A stretch of 64,000 nt of DNA from Sulfurimonas sp. (GTDB taxonomy: Bacteria; Campylobacterota; Campylobacteria; Campylobacterales; Sulfurimonadaceae): the NCBI GenBank assembly GCA_030949945.1, contig JAUZRZ010000080.1, positions 1 to 64,000 on the forward strand, given 5' to 3'. Position numbers and translations under genes: made by a program. This document shows, piece by piece, positions 1-9,499 of the stretch (its first letter is position 1; the number at the start of each line of letters is the position of its first letter). The notes under the pieces are model-generated. The model saw only the letters and a program-made list of their open reading frames with translations. It had not been told where the DNA came from and did not search any database.

Positions 1-600
1 AGCCTCACATCAAAAAATGTCTAAGAAGTAAGAGATGTAGTAGCATTACAGCAAAATATCTCTTTAAAAGTAAAAACTTGGATCTGACATAACTCATGCT
101 ATTTTGGTTAGTAAACTCTAGCAAAAGAGCTCCCCTTGCCACCCTAATTATTGATGCTAATCAAGCATGGAGTAAAAGCAGACTCAAGAGTATATAGAGG
201 CTGTTAAAAATGTGTAAAAATAGAGCTTAAGGTAATCACTCCCTCCAGTAGATGACCAACCACTTAAAGCTACGAAGATAAGCCCTATCCCTATACTAGG
301 ATGAAGTCGTTTACACTCAGTGATGTAAAACAAATCTACTCTACAAAAGCAAAGAGATATGATGTGGAAGGTAAAACTTATGAAATGTGGTGGCGTGACA
401 CCCGGCCATAGCAATTTTAATGTATGTTTCGGCTCGACAAACGAGGGTCCCTACTCCATCAATGCAAATTTCTCATCTTGCATTTAACTATAAAGATGTT
501 ATACAGTATATAGATTTAGATAGCCCTTCTTTATAAAACTCTCCTCAGGAGAGTGAATTTGATCTTTACTTTTGATGACTATATCATACAAAGGAATTAA
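1..600 (+). pseudogene. Dipeptide epimerase (enolase superfamily), 3' part, frame-broken
   Basis: No single frame is open, but joining frames gives the C-terminal part of an L-Ala-D/L-Glu-type dipeptide epimerase. Visible pieces in order are SLKVKT (the K-x-K catalytic motif, near base 60), LIIDANQAWS (metal-ligand Asp, near 145), a Lys-x-Lys-CGG-like stretch near 380, an EGP-containing strand near 445, and HLAFNYKDVIQYIDLDSP near 475-525. The last frame ends in TAA at 598-600, with AAGGA and the pyruvate kinase start right behind. The family racemises muropeptide-derived dipeptides for peptidoglycan recycling. The gene is cut by the window edge. The many indels look like sequence error. The family call rests on motif recall. 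Confidence 0.6.
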
Positions 601-603
601 ATA

Positions 604-2068
604 ATGAAAAAAAGAACGATGAATACTTGCTACTGTTGGACCTGCTTCAGACTCTCTTGAGACTATAATGGTAGTGACTCAAGCCCAAGGAGTCAATCTG
701 TTTCGACTCAACTTTTTCACATGGAACACATGAGTATCATACAAAAACATTAGCTACCATTAAACAAGCAGAAAAGATACTGGTATTTTGGTTGGTATTT
801 TACAAGATATTAAAAATTAAAGATACGTGTTGGGGAACTTGAGTTCTTGAACTCCAAGAAGGCGATACTATAGAGTTTGTAAAGGAGAGCATTATTGGAA
901 AAAGTTAGCAACAACTCCTATATAGTTTCCATCAATCAACCTGATATACTCCAACAGATAAAAGTTTGAGACTTTATCTATCTTTATGATGGTATCATCC
1001 GAACAAAAGTAACACAATCTCATGAAGAGAGCGTGAGTGTTCTAGTTCAGAACCTGAGTATTAAGTTCCAGGAAAAGGGAGCGCACTTTTCCAACACACA
1101 TCTTGGCATAGATATTATTACTCCAAAAGATAAAAAAGATATACTTTGGGGTATACAAAATGGTGTAGATTTTATGGCAATATCATTTGTCCAAAGTGCA
1201 CAAGATATGAAAATAGCACGCAAAATAATTCAAGATAATAAATTATGATGTTGAACTCTATGCAAAAATAGAGAAATTTGATGCCATTGAAAATATTGAT
1301 GCAATTTTACAAGAGAGTGATGGACTTATGGTAGCACGTGCAGACTTAGGCATAGAATTGCCATTTTATGAAGTACCAACTCTACAAAAAAATGCTTATC
1401 AAAAGCAAATATGCTTGCAAAAACCTGTTATAACAGCAAGCAACACAAATGCTTCTCTATGACAACAACGAAAGAGCAACACGAGCAGAAATTATGATGT
1501 TGCCAATGCAGTTCCTTTATTGAACAGATGTAAGTTTCATGCTCAGAGGAAAGTGCTGTCGGGAAAAAACCCAATATTAGTTGGGAAAACAAACTATGGT
1601 ACAAACTATTCAGGGAGCCGAAAAGATTTACAACTATGATAGATGTGATTCATTTGTACCCCAAGATGCCACAGATAGTATAAACTCTGGCAAATCTGTA
1701 AGTTTATGTAAAGATATTGATGCTTGGGGACTGCTCTGTCTTAGTACTTCGGGGTATGTCTGTTAAAAAGATTTCACGCTATCGCCCCCTCGACGTGATA
1801 TATATGCTGTAACACACGACATTAAAGTTGCAAGAAAACTCACTATGAGCTGGGGGGTTCTTCCTATATTTTCAGTAAAAAAAGCATCCTTGGGACAAAA
1901 TGATGGCACAAGTTGCGTGCGCGATGGTGTTGAAAAGGCATTTTACAACTTGATAAGAGCTATATCTTAACAGCAGGCGATCCCATCAGGTGTTGCAGGA
2001 AGTACAAATATGATTCGCTTGTTACGGAGAAAAAAGAGATGAGTTTTTTTGCTTCGCTTAAAGAGTAA
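604..2068 (+). pseudogene. pyk: Pyruvate kinase, broken by several frameshifts
   Basis: Reading across frames gives a near full-length pyruvate kinase (about 488 codons; the family is about 480). The N-terminus has VGPASDSLET, then GVNLFRLNFSHG around 685-725. The central barrel has GIDIITPKDKKDI and GVDFMAISFVQSAQD (1095-1205), followed by ELYAKIEKFDAIENIDAI and DGLMVARADLGIELP, the metal/substrate loop, at 1250-1365. A later stretch matches LSEESAVG near 1545 and the C-terminal domain ends near 2066. The enzyme makes pyruvate and ATP from phosphoenolpyruvate. It starts 3 bases after the preceding epimerase, so the two are probably one operon. At least six indels are needed. Whether they are real decay or sequencing error cannot be settled here. 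Confidence 0.75.
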
Positions 2069-2162
2069 ATCTCTTTAATAAGTATTAATTTTTTATGTTA
2101 CATCATAATAAAGAGGCTTAATAAAAGATATTATGTATTATTTCAAAAAAATAGGATTCAAA

Positions 2163-2716
2163 ATGATTAAATCACTTATAGCACTACTATTAGTGCTTCT
2201 TTTATTGCTTGTTCACAAGATGAAGCGATACAGAATGTTCAACCAAAGCTCTCGTAGTTGGAGAGTCACTTGAAAATCGCCAACCAAAAAGATCAAAGAG
2301 GTGTTATACACAGACTCAGTAATGATACATATAGAGTTATTTTTGCTCTCTTTGCAAAAGAGCCTGCAACATACATGTAATGACTTTTTCAATCACAAAA
2401 GAGGCGAATTATCTTCAAAAACATCATACACAGTTTATTGGAGATGTAAGTAGTGCACCTTCTATTATTCGTAAGCTTTTCATTTTACCAGGTCTTAAAG
2501 ATTTTAAAACATACCGTACTTCTTTTTTAGATTTGACAAAAGTAAAGCGATGACCATTTCTGTGCGGGAGTAGATACACAAAAAAGTACTGTTGTGGTTT
2601 ATATTTTTAAATAGTAAAAATCAGCGACATTCGTAGACATTACAAACGGCTGACGAGCTTCAAAAGATGTTAGAAGATGACTCTCCTCTCTCTTTATAGC
2701 TCCTGTTATGAAATGA
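2163..2716 (+). pseudogene. Small exported or lipoprotein-like protein, frame-broken, unidentified
   Basis: An ATG at 2163 starts a hydrophobic leader (MIKSLIALLLVLL). In a neighbouring frame the leader runs into an LFIACSQDE-like lipobox, so this was probably a lipoprotein. Further pieces readable in other frames include QFIGDVSSAPSIIRK and LPGLKDFK (about 2430-2510), with an end near 2716. I do not recognise a named family. It lies 95 bases after pyk on the same strand, and the indel density is as high as in pyk. The lipobox depends on assuming one indel in the leader. Confidence 0.45.
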
Positions 2717-2740
2717 AGTTTTAAGTAACTTCAAATAAGA

Positions 2741-3027
2741 CTAACCTCTTCCTGTCACCTCTAGTAGGGTGATACCCAAACTGAGTCTTAATCGGTCCAT
2801 AAACTAAGCCCAAACATCACCACTAAATACCGCTTCTCATCAAACTCTGGAACCATCTGTCCCGGTCCAAATTTACCTAAATCTCCACCACTACATTTTT
2901 TGAAGGACATGAGGAGTTTGCCGCCGCAATTTCAGCAAAATCTCCCTCCATTTTGAATCTCCTTTAGTTTTAAATCATTACACTGCTCTTGAGTATCTAC
3001 TAATATATGTCCTCTGCTGTCGCCCAT
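2741..3027 (-). pseudogene. Parvulin-type peptidyl-prolyl cis-trans isomerase, frame-broken
   Basis: Read on the minus strand across frames, this gives a short stand-alone parvulin of about 92 residues. It has an HILVDT strand near the start, then LKLKEIQNGGDFAEIAAANS, a Cys-SGGDLGKFGPGQMVPEFD segment and a final GPIKTQFGYHLLEVTGRG. This matches PpiC-like single-domain rotamases, which isomerise prolyl peptide bonds. There is no signal peptide, so it is probably cytoplasmic. Extra bases near 3022 and 3010 and others downstream disrupt the frame. It follows the RecD-like helicase gene on the same strand, about 40 bases downstream. Confidence 0.7.
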
Positions 3028-3065
3028 GCCATATTATTTCCTTATTTATTTTGGATATACTATAT

Positions 3066-5303
3066 TTACAGCTCTAAGAGTACTGTATCACGCTGTGTCA
3101 CTTCAAATTTCTACAAGCACCTTCAAATGCAAGACTCGCCTACTATAGTACACTTATGTTTTAGCACGAGTCACTGCAGTATAAATGAGCTTAGTATTGT
3201 GCATGATAAAATGTGTAAAACTCATAGGAATAACAACTATATCATACTCCATACCTTGAACTTTGTGGATAGTTAGAGCATAGAGAGCATAAGATGGACT
3301 TTTAATTTCATCATACTCATAAACCACAACCACATCTTCATTTGGGTAAAAATACGAACAACTGTTCATCATCCTCATCTATCTTAAAAGAAGACCACTC
3401 ATACCGTTAAAGATTCTTCTTTGATTAGCATCCTCACCTAGTTTAAAACCACTCCCCACTCCAAGATGTCATATTTTCATTTTTGGTGTGTACGACCTTA
3501 TCCATCAAGCGAAACTCTAAACCACCGCGTTTAACACACTTGCTCGGATTTGGGTTAAAGTACTCTTGTAAAACCTTGTTAAGATTGGTACTGCCAAGCA
3601 GACCACCTTTCATAGGAGTGATAACCTGAAAATAATTAAGATACTCTTTTATCTGTTTATTTTTCAAACGATATCTAGCTTTTTTGAGTGAGTCAAGCAC
3701 TCTATGTACTATCTCTATGATGATTTGTTGTGAGTTTTCATCTCTAAGATTTTTCAACTCATCTGAGGAGAGTTGATTTTTAAGTGCATAGTAGTTCAGC
3801 TATCGTAATATCTACAAACTCAAAGTCTTCATACTTCTCTCTATAGGCAGGAACAACACCCTTGCGTATATCATTGGCTATAAGTGTAATGGCTTGATCT
3901 TCACTCTGTCTATAAATACGAGTTAGTTTTACAGTAGGGGCAAGGGCTAAAGTAAGTACATCGCTAAGTACATTCCCAGCCCCGATAGGAGGAAGTTGTG
4001 CATCATCTCCTACTATAATTAAGATAGCCTTAGAAGATATTTTTCCTATAAGTCTAGCAAAAAGTGAAGAGTTTATCATAGATGCCTCATCAATAAGCAC
4101 TACACTATAGGGAAATTTATCGCTATTTTCATGCTTGATAAGCAGTGACTGTATGGTTGCTGATTCATAGCCCGTTGTATCACTAATTCTCTGAGCAGCT
4201 ATACCACTTAAGGCACAAGTCATTATCTCTTTTTTATCATATTTTGTGTTGATTAACTCTAAGATAGTTTTACTTGTAGTACTCTTTCCTGTTCCTGCAT
4301 AACCCACTAAAAAAAGAAGCATAGCTCCTTTGTTTATCTTCTCAACTGCCTCTTTTTGTTGCTCACCGAGTTTAAGCGAAGAGTCAGCTAGAAACTCATC
4401 TATATTTTTCACAAAACCACCACTACTGCGTTTAGACCTTGCTCTAAACTCATCATACAAGTACTTCTCAGCATCATAGAGTTTAGCAGGAGAGACTCTA
4501 TCATTTTTCATAATGACTATGCTACCCTCAGCAACTCTCTCAACTAAAGCAGCCTCATAAAGATGCTCTTTTTGCGAGAACATAAGGAGTTCATCTAAAC
4601 CACTAAAGAGTATCTCTTTTGCGATGCAGGAGTTTCCTTGTGCTTCACAATAGTTTAAAAGAACATAATCCATAGCAGAGCTAATCCGACCCTCATCCTC
4701 TCTATCAATTCCCATTTTCAAAGCAAGTTCATCTGCGCGTTTAAAACCGATAGAGTTTATATGTGTAAGGATGTAAGGATTGTTTTTTATCTTTGTGCAA
4801 GGTTCATCTACATCTTTCATAGCCCCTGCAATAGTCGTAAGAAGTGCGAGGGAGACATCATAAGGAGATAAAAATTCACCGAGACGACGCATTGAACGAA
4901 ACTGTTTCCAAGAAGCTTGAATTTTTTAAGTCGTTTCTCTTTTATGCCTTTAAACTCTAAAAGCCTCTCAATATCATTATCTAAAATATCAATTAAACCC
5001 TCTTGCCCAAACTTCTCAATAAGCTCAGCTGTAAGTTTTTTTGTAAAACCTTTTATGATTTTATTTAAAAAGAAAAAGAGTTCGTTTTGGTTGACTTTAA
5101 GTGTCTCAAACTTAAAAGTTTTACCATATTTTTTATGCTCTTCCCAAAAACCAGTAAGTGTAATAGCCGAATCTTTTATACTCTCAATATCACTCTCAAA
5201 GTAAGACCCACTAACCTTCTCCCCGACTTTTAAGTTTTGCTATAAAAAAACCCTCATCTTCAAAAAGGATTCTATCTATTTGACCGATGAGTGTTGTGTT
5301 CAA
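3066..5303 (-). CDS. RecD2-like SF1 DNA helicase, with frameshifts
   Basis: A TTG start at 5303 opens an N-terminal domain (IGQIDRILFEDEGFFIAKLK). After a frameshift near 5215 it continues through helix-hairpin-helix-like sequence, and after another near 4890 into the helicase core. The core holds Walker A GYAGTGKS (about 4290), DEAS-type LIDEAS (about 4090), GDDAQLPPIG (about 3990) and the C-terminal TIHKVQGMEYD and YTAVTRAKT segments (about 3160-3270). This is the domain order of RecD2, the 5'-3' helicase found in genomes without a partner RecBC. Total length of about 745 residues fits. At least four indels are required. The conserved motifs are intact, so sequence error is likelier than decay. 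Confidence 0.8.
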
Positions 5304-5309
5304 GATTAA

Positions 5310-6060
5310 CTACTTATTTAAGATGATATTTTTAACTATATCCCAGTTTTCTTTATACTCAATTACTCGACTCAAGTTTACATTTTTACACTCTTCATCA
5401 CTCAGTGTATCTACCCACTCCATTGGTATTATGTAACATAACCCAACTTGTTTATCTACAGCAACATATATGTCACAATCTTGACTTGTAATTCGTTGCC
5501 CTATATTACTTTCATGATGATGGTCAATACCCTTTCCACCCCTGTCCCTATCTTTAAAGGAGATAATATTACCGTGTACTTATCCCTTTGATTTGCACTC
5601 TTAATAAAATATTATTATAATCAATTATTGCATCATACCTACTACTTCTCACATCCACACTACTGCAATTAAATCCTGCAAGAATTGCCCTTGCAACAAA
5701 AATAAATTCTGCACTATCACCTGCATTAGCAGTCATTACACCACTATTTATATTATTGATATTTACTGTAAAACCATTTGTCATTGCTATGTATAATGAT
5801 TTCTCAATAATTTTTTTCAAATCTGTCTTTATAAATTTAAACTTACTTCTTAACACATCTGTAGTTAGTAACTCTTCTATCTTTTGAATATTAAGTTCGG
5901 AAAGTTGATTTAAATCAATAATACTTGCAATATCATAAAAAAATCGAGTAGTATAAAGTTTCTTCAACTCTGTCTCTTTCATATTGTGTAGCAATGCTAT
6001 CTCTTTTATAGCACTCTTTTTATAGTGCTTGTCTTTAAGAGCTTGTACTAATGCTTCCAT
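5310..6060 (-). CDS. PD-(D/E)XK endonuclease, probable restriction enzyme, frameshifted
   Basis: The ATG at 6058-6060 opens a helical N-terminus (about 110 residues), then AEFIFVARAILAGFN, SSRYDAIIDYNN and LLRVQIKG. Asp and Q-x-K in this arrangement form a PD-(D/E)XK nuclease core of the kind annotated as group I-intron-associated or small restriction endonucleases. A frameshift near 5580 leads to SFKDRDRGGKGIDHHHE, then ITSQDCDIYVAVDKQVGLCYIIPMEWVDTLS, and a stop at 5310. The gene overlaps the end of the adjacent C5-methyltransferase by about 26 bases on the same strand, which strongly suggests a type II restriction-modification pair. The recognition sequence cannot be read from the protein. 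Confidence 0.7.
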
Positions 6061-7043
6061 CAAGTGCCTTTTTAATCTCTAATGCAATTTTTTCTATAAC
6101 AGTAACAGTAACAGAGTTTCCCAGCTTGTTTATACCTGTGCGATATTGCCAAATCATCTGGAAAGACAAAGTTTTTATCAAAACCCTGAAACTTCACACA
6201 CTCATTTGGCGTTAATTTTCTAATACCTCTTATCATCTTTAATAATGGGGACATTATGCCCTCCTGTACCCATATTAGCCGTTAGAGTTGGACAAACATT
6301 ATTTTTATTTTCTCGAACATATTGTCTTCGCCACTGATAAACAGTATCTTTACTTGTTATATCATCTTTAATTTTTTCATATAATGGTTTTCCATTATAA
6401 TAAAAAGAATCAGATACATCAGTATCTAAAAACTCATGAATAGTTAATTTTAGCTTCTCTTTTGGCGGAAATTTAAAGTCAATAGTCTTGTCCAAAAAGG
6501 CAACAATATAAATTCTTTCTCTATTTTGTGGTATTCCATAATCTTTTGTATTTAAGATTTGAGAAAACTCTGTATCCTAGCTCTTCTAAAGTTTGCTTGA
6601 CGACCTTAAATGTATTGCCTTTATCATGCCCAACAAATCCTTTAACATTTTCTAAAAATAAAACTTTTGGTTTATGATATTTAGCTATTCGAGCTACATC
6701 AAAAAAAAGTGTACCTCTTGTGTCATCAAACCCTTTTCTATGTCCTGCAATACTAAATGCTTGACAAGGAAAACCAGCTAAAATAATATCATGTTTAGGT
6801 ATCTCTTTTTCATCAATTAATGTTATATCACCGTGGGGCATTTCATTATAGTTTTTATAATAAGTTTTTTGTGCATTTTTATCTATTTCTGAAGAAAGAA
6901 CTATCTTCAGAGCTGTTTTTAAATACTCTTTGAAAAACCAGCACACGGATACCACCAATTCCAGCAAATAGATCAATAATATTATAGCGCTAGTAGCAGT
7001 CAGAGTCTGTATCTCTGGTATTGTGATTCATAATAACTGTCAT
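6035..7043 (-). CDS. DNA (cytosine-5) methyltransferase, frameshifted
   Basis: Joined frames give all the key C5-methyltransferase motifs. Motif I is IIDLFAGIGGIR (about 6950-6985), motif IV is GFPCQAFSIAG with the catalytic Cys (about 6765), motif VI is ENVKGF (about 6640), motif VIII is CPTLTANMGTGGHNVP (about 6250-6295), motif IX begins RKLTPNECVKFQGF (about 6190) and motif X contains QAG-NSV (about 6120). The target-recognition region lies between VIII and IX and is short. The product transfers methyl groups from SAM to cytosine C5 and would protect host DNA from the overlapping nuclease gene downstream. Frameshifts occur near 6940, 6550, 6235 and 6122. The 7043 start is a best guess, because an in-frame stop follows before motif I. 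Confidence 0.85.
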
Positions 7044-7126
7044 GCTTAGTTCCCTTTGCTTTATCTTTCACCATTCTAGTATGAGATATATATTTAAAAA
7101 TCTATTTTTATGTCAAATTGCAATAA

Positions 7127-8407
7127 TTATTTTGTAACTATCGCATAAGTAATATCTAAAATCTCTGTATGACTTTTGATAAATTTGTTTAAATCTTTGA
7201 GTTTTAAGTTCTTAATTTTCTCTAATTCTGCTTGTGAATGACCTGCTCCAAAACCTTTGTAGTAGTCCATAAATGTTCGACTTAAACGCTGACTCATAGT
7301 CTCTACTCTAAGTGGTTCACTTCCTAGTAAGAATTTTTTTGTCTGTTCTAGTTCATCTTTTGTAACACCATTTTTCACAAACGAGTTTATAACTTCACTT
7401 ACTGTTTTTTTTGCCTCATCCATAGAGTCGAGTTTTGTTTGTAAGTAGCCTGACATATATCCGCTTGATTTACTCATATGTACACGAGCATATGCTGAGT
7501 AAGCAAGACCGCGTTTCACACGTATCTCTTCCATCAAACGAGACCCAAAACCACCAGTACCTAAGATAAAAGTTGCAACACGAGCCTTATAGTACTCTTC
7601 ATCATCTACTTTCATATTGTACGGTGTTCCAAAATAGATATATGCCTGCTCTGTTTCGCGTTTAAGTATAGACTCTTTGACAGTTTTAGTTACTTCAAAA
7701 TACTCTATCGCTTCATCTTTTCCTACTCTTAAAGATGACAAAACTTTTTTCATATTTTTCTTTACTTCATCTAAAGATATATCTCCACCTACAACAATAA
7801 TAACGCGAGAGAGAACCATATGCTTTTTTACAAAACTTTTTATATCTGCAACTTCTATAGATGCGATACTCTCTTTTGTACCAGATGGAGGATTTGCTAA
7901 AACAGTTCCCTCAAACATAAGACGTTTAAGTTCTCTTCCTGCGATGTAGTCAAAGTCATTCTCTTTTCTACTTAAACTTCCAAGTGTCATAGTCTTGATT
8001 TTACTCATACTCTCTTTTGAATAGTTAGGGTCTTTTAAAAGCATCTCTAAGTATTTTAAAGAGTTTGTATATTCATCTTTAAGTGAGCTTACATCTAAAA
8101 CAAAGGTCTCACTTCCAGCTGTTGCTGAAATATGGATTGCCTTAGATTCTAGTGCCTCTGCAAAAGCATTTGAGCCTAAAGAAGCAGTTCCTTCGTTGAG
8201 AACTTTTGCACTAAACTTTGCAAGACCTGCTTTTTTAGTGTCTGTAATGCTACCACTATTTTTAAAAACTACTTGAGTATTAACTATTGGAAGTCTTCTA
8301 TCCTCTTCATATATAAGAGGTACACTTACACCATTTATCTCTATTTTATCTATTATTGTTGCCATTAAAATTTGTCCTAGTACTAAAAGTGTTAAAAATA
8401 TTCTCAT
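7127..8407 (-). CDS. M16-family (insulinase-like) protein lacking the zinc-site motif
   Basis: This 426-residue protein begins with a signal-like hydrophobic segment (residues 1-16) and has the two-lobed M16B fold. It ends in the C-lobe with GTGGFGSRLMEEIRVKRGLAYSAYARV near residue 300, the R/Y substrate-binding signature. The N-lobe position where active members carry HxxEH reads GLAKFSAKVLNEGT, so the zinc ligands are absent. Family members like this act as the non-catalytic half of a heterodimer or as processing chaperones. It is likely periplasmic. The stop lies at 7127. The mqnC gene ends 1 base upstream of the start, so the two are co-transcribed. Confidence 0.85.
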   Translation of the reverse strand: MRIFLTLLVLGQILMATIIDKIEINGVSVPLIYEEDRRLPIVNTQVVFKNSGSITDTKKAGLAKFSAKVLNEGTASLGSNAFAEALESKAIHISATAGSETFVLDVSSLKDEYTNSLKYLEMLLKDPNYSKESMSKIKTMTLGSLSRKENDFDYIAGRELKRLMFEGTVLANPPSGTKESIASIEVADIKSFVKKHMVLSRVIIVVGGDISLDEVKKNMKKVLSSLRVGKDEAIEYFEVTKTVKESILKRETEQAYIYFGTPYNMKVDDEEYYKARVATFILGTGGFGSRLMEEIRVKRGLAYSAYARVHMSKSSGYMSGYLQTKLDSMDEAKKTVSEVINSFVKNGVTKDELEQTKKFLLGSEPLRVETMSQRLSRTFMDYYKGFGAGHSQAELEKIKNLKLKDLNKFIKSHTEILDITYAIVTK

Positions 8408-9463
8408 CTATGCCTCGAAAATTTTTAAGGTCTCATATGCAGTATTTCGTACTGCTGGTATCTCATCTATATCACGGATAAGCTGTACCATTTCCTCTTT
8501 TGCCATTGCATAAGCTGCACCTGCAGAACTTACTACATTCTCTTCCATCATAGTTGAGCCTAAGTCATTTGCACCAAAACGCAGTGCCATCTGTCCGATG
8601 TAAGGTCCTTGTGTTACCCATGAACTCTGGATATTTGGCACATTATCAAGATAAAGTCGTGCAACTGCAAGTAAACGCAGGTAACGGTTAGAAGATGGTT
8701 TTTCCATATCTGGAATTTTTTCTAAAAGGGCTGTATTTTTTCCCTGAAAACTCCACATGATAAAAGCACGAAAACCACCTGTTTCATCTTGAAGTGAACG
8801 AATCATATCAAAGTGCTTGATAATATCCTCATCACTCTCAACTGTACCATACATCATAGTAGCCGTTGACATAATGTCTAGCTTATGTGCTTGTCTATGA
8901 ACATCTACCCATACCTCTGCATCTATCTTTTTAGGTGCAATTATATCGCGTACTCTGTCTGAAAGTATTTCTGCACCCGCCCCAGGAATGGAAGCTAGTC
9001 CTTTTACCTTTAGACGTGATAAAACTTCTTGTATAGTGATACGAGAAATTTTAGCGATAAAATCTAGTTCTATAGAAGAAAAACCGTGAATCGTAATACT
9101 TGGATATTTCGTATGAATATGTTCTACCAAATCCTCATACCACTCTATCTTTAACTTAGGATGCACTCCCCCTTGAAAAAGTATCTGTGTCCCACCAATC
9201 TCTAAAAGTTCATCTATTTTTTGATCTATTTCATCAAATGTAAGAACATAAGCATCTGCATCTTTTTCATGTCTATAAAAAGCACAAAACTTACAATCAA
9301 CCCAACAGATATTTGTGTAATTGATATTTCTATCTATTACAAAAGTTGTTATACCCTTTGGATGCAACTCTTTTTTTCTTTGTGAAGCTAAGCGACCTAG
9401 CTCTTTTAAGTCAGCATTTTGAATTAAATCTAATGCCTCTTCTTTTGTTAATCTTTTGTACAT
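8408..9463 (-). CDS. mqnC: Cyclic dehypoxanthine futalosine synthase (menaquinone pathway)
   Basis: This 351-residue radical SAM enzyme has the C-x3-C-x2-C cluster motif at residues about 54-61 (NICWVDCKFCAFYRH), then GGTQILFQGGVHP and a C-terminal ANDLGSTMMEENVVSSAGA segment typical of MqnC. It cyclises dehypoxanthine futalosine in the futalosine route to menaquinone, the quinone of anaerobic and microaerobic respiration in Campylobacterota. The gene is intact and sits between the cytochrome gene upstream and the M16 protein downstream, all on the minus strand with almost no spacing to the latter. MqnE is the closest alternative, but the length and C-terminal signature favour MqnC. Confidence 0.92.
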   Translation of the reverse strand: MYKRLTKEEALDLIQNADLKELGRLASQRKKELHPKGITTFVIDRNINYTNICWVDCKFCAFYRHEKDADAYVLTFDEIDQKIDELLEIGGTQILFQGGVHPKLKIEWYEDLVEHIHTKYPSITIHGFSSIELDFIAKISRITIQEVLSRLKVKGLASIPGAGAEILSDRVRDIIAPKKIDAEVWVDVHRQAHKLDIMSTATMMYGTVESDEDIIKHFDMIRSLQDETGGFRAFIMWSFQGKNTALLEKIPDMEKPSSNRYLRLLAVARLYLDNVPNIQSSWVTQGPYIGQMALRFGANDLGSTMMEENVVSSAGAAYAMAKEEMVQLIRDIDEIPAVRNTAYETLKIFEA

Positions 9464-9499
9464 TTGCCCCCTTTGTGTACTCCAAAAATCAAAAACATC

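Noticed and set aside
184-414. An open frame of 76 residues on the minus strand near the left edge
   Set aside because: It lies over the plus-strand epimerase sequence and has no recognisable features, so it is a chance frame.
4917-5204. Plus-strand frame of 95 residues over the RecD2 region
   Set aside because: It is the mirror of the helicase coding frame on the other strand, and its low-complexity Ser/Leu composition is typical of such shadows.
7127-8407. Active M16 zinc protease
   Set aside because: No HxxEH or HxxEx motif occurs at the expected place, so it is called a non-catalytic homologue.
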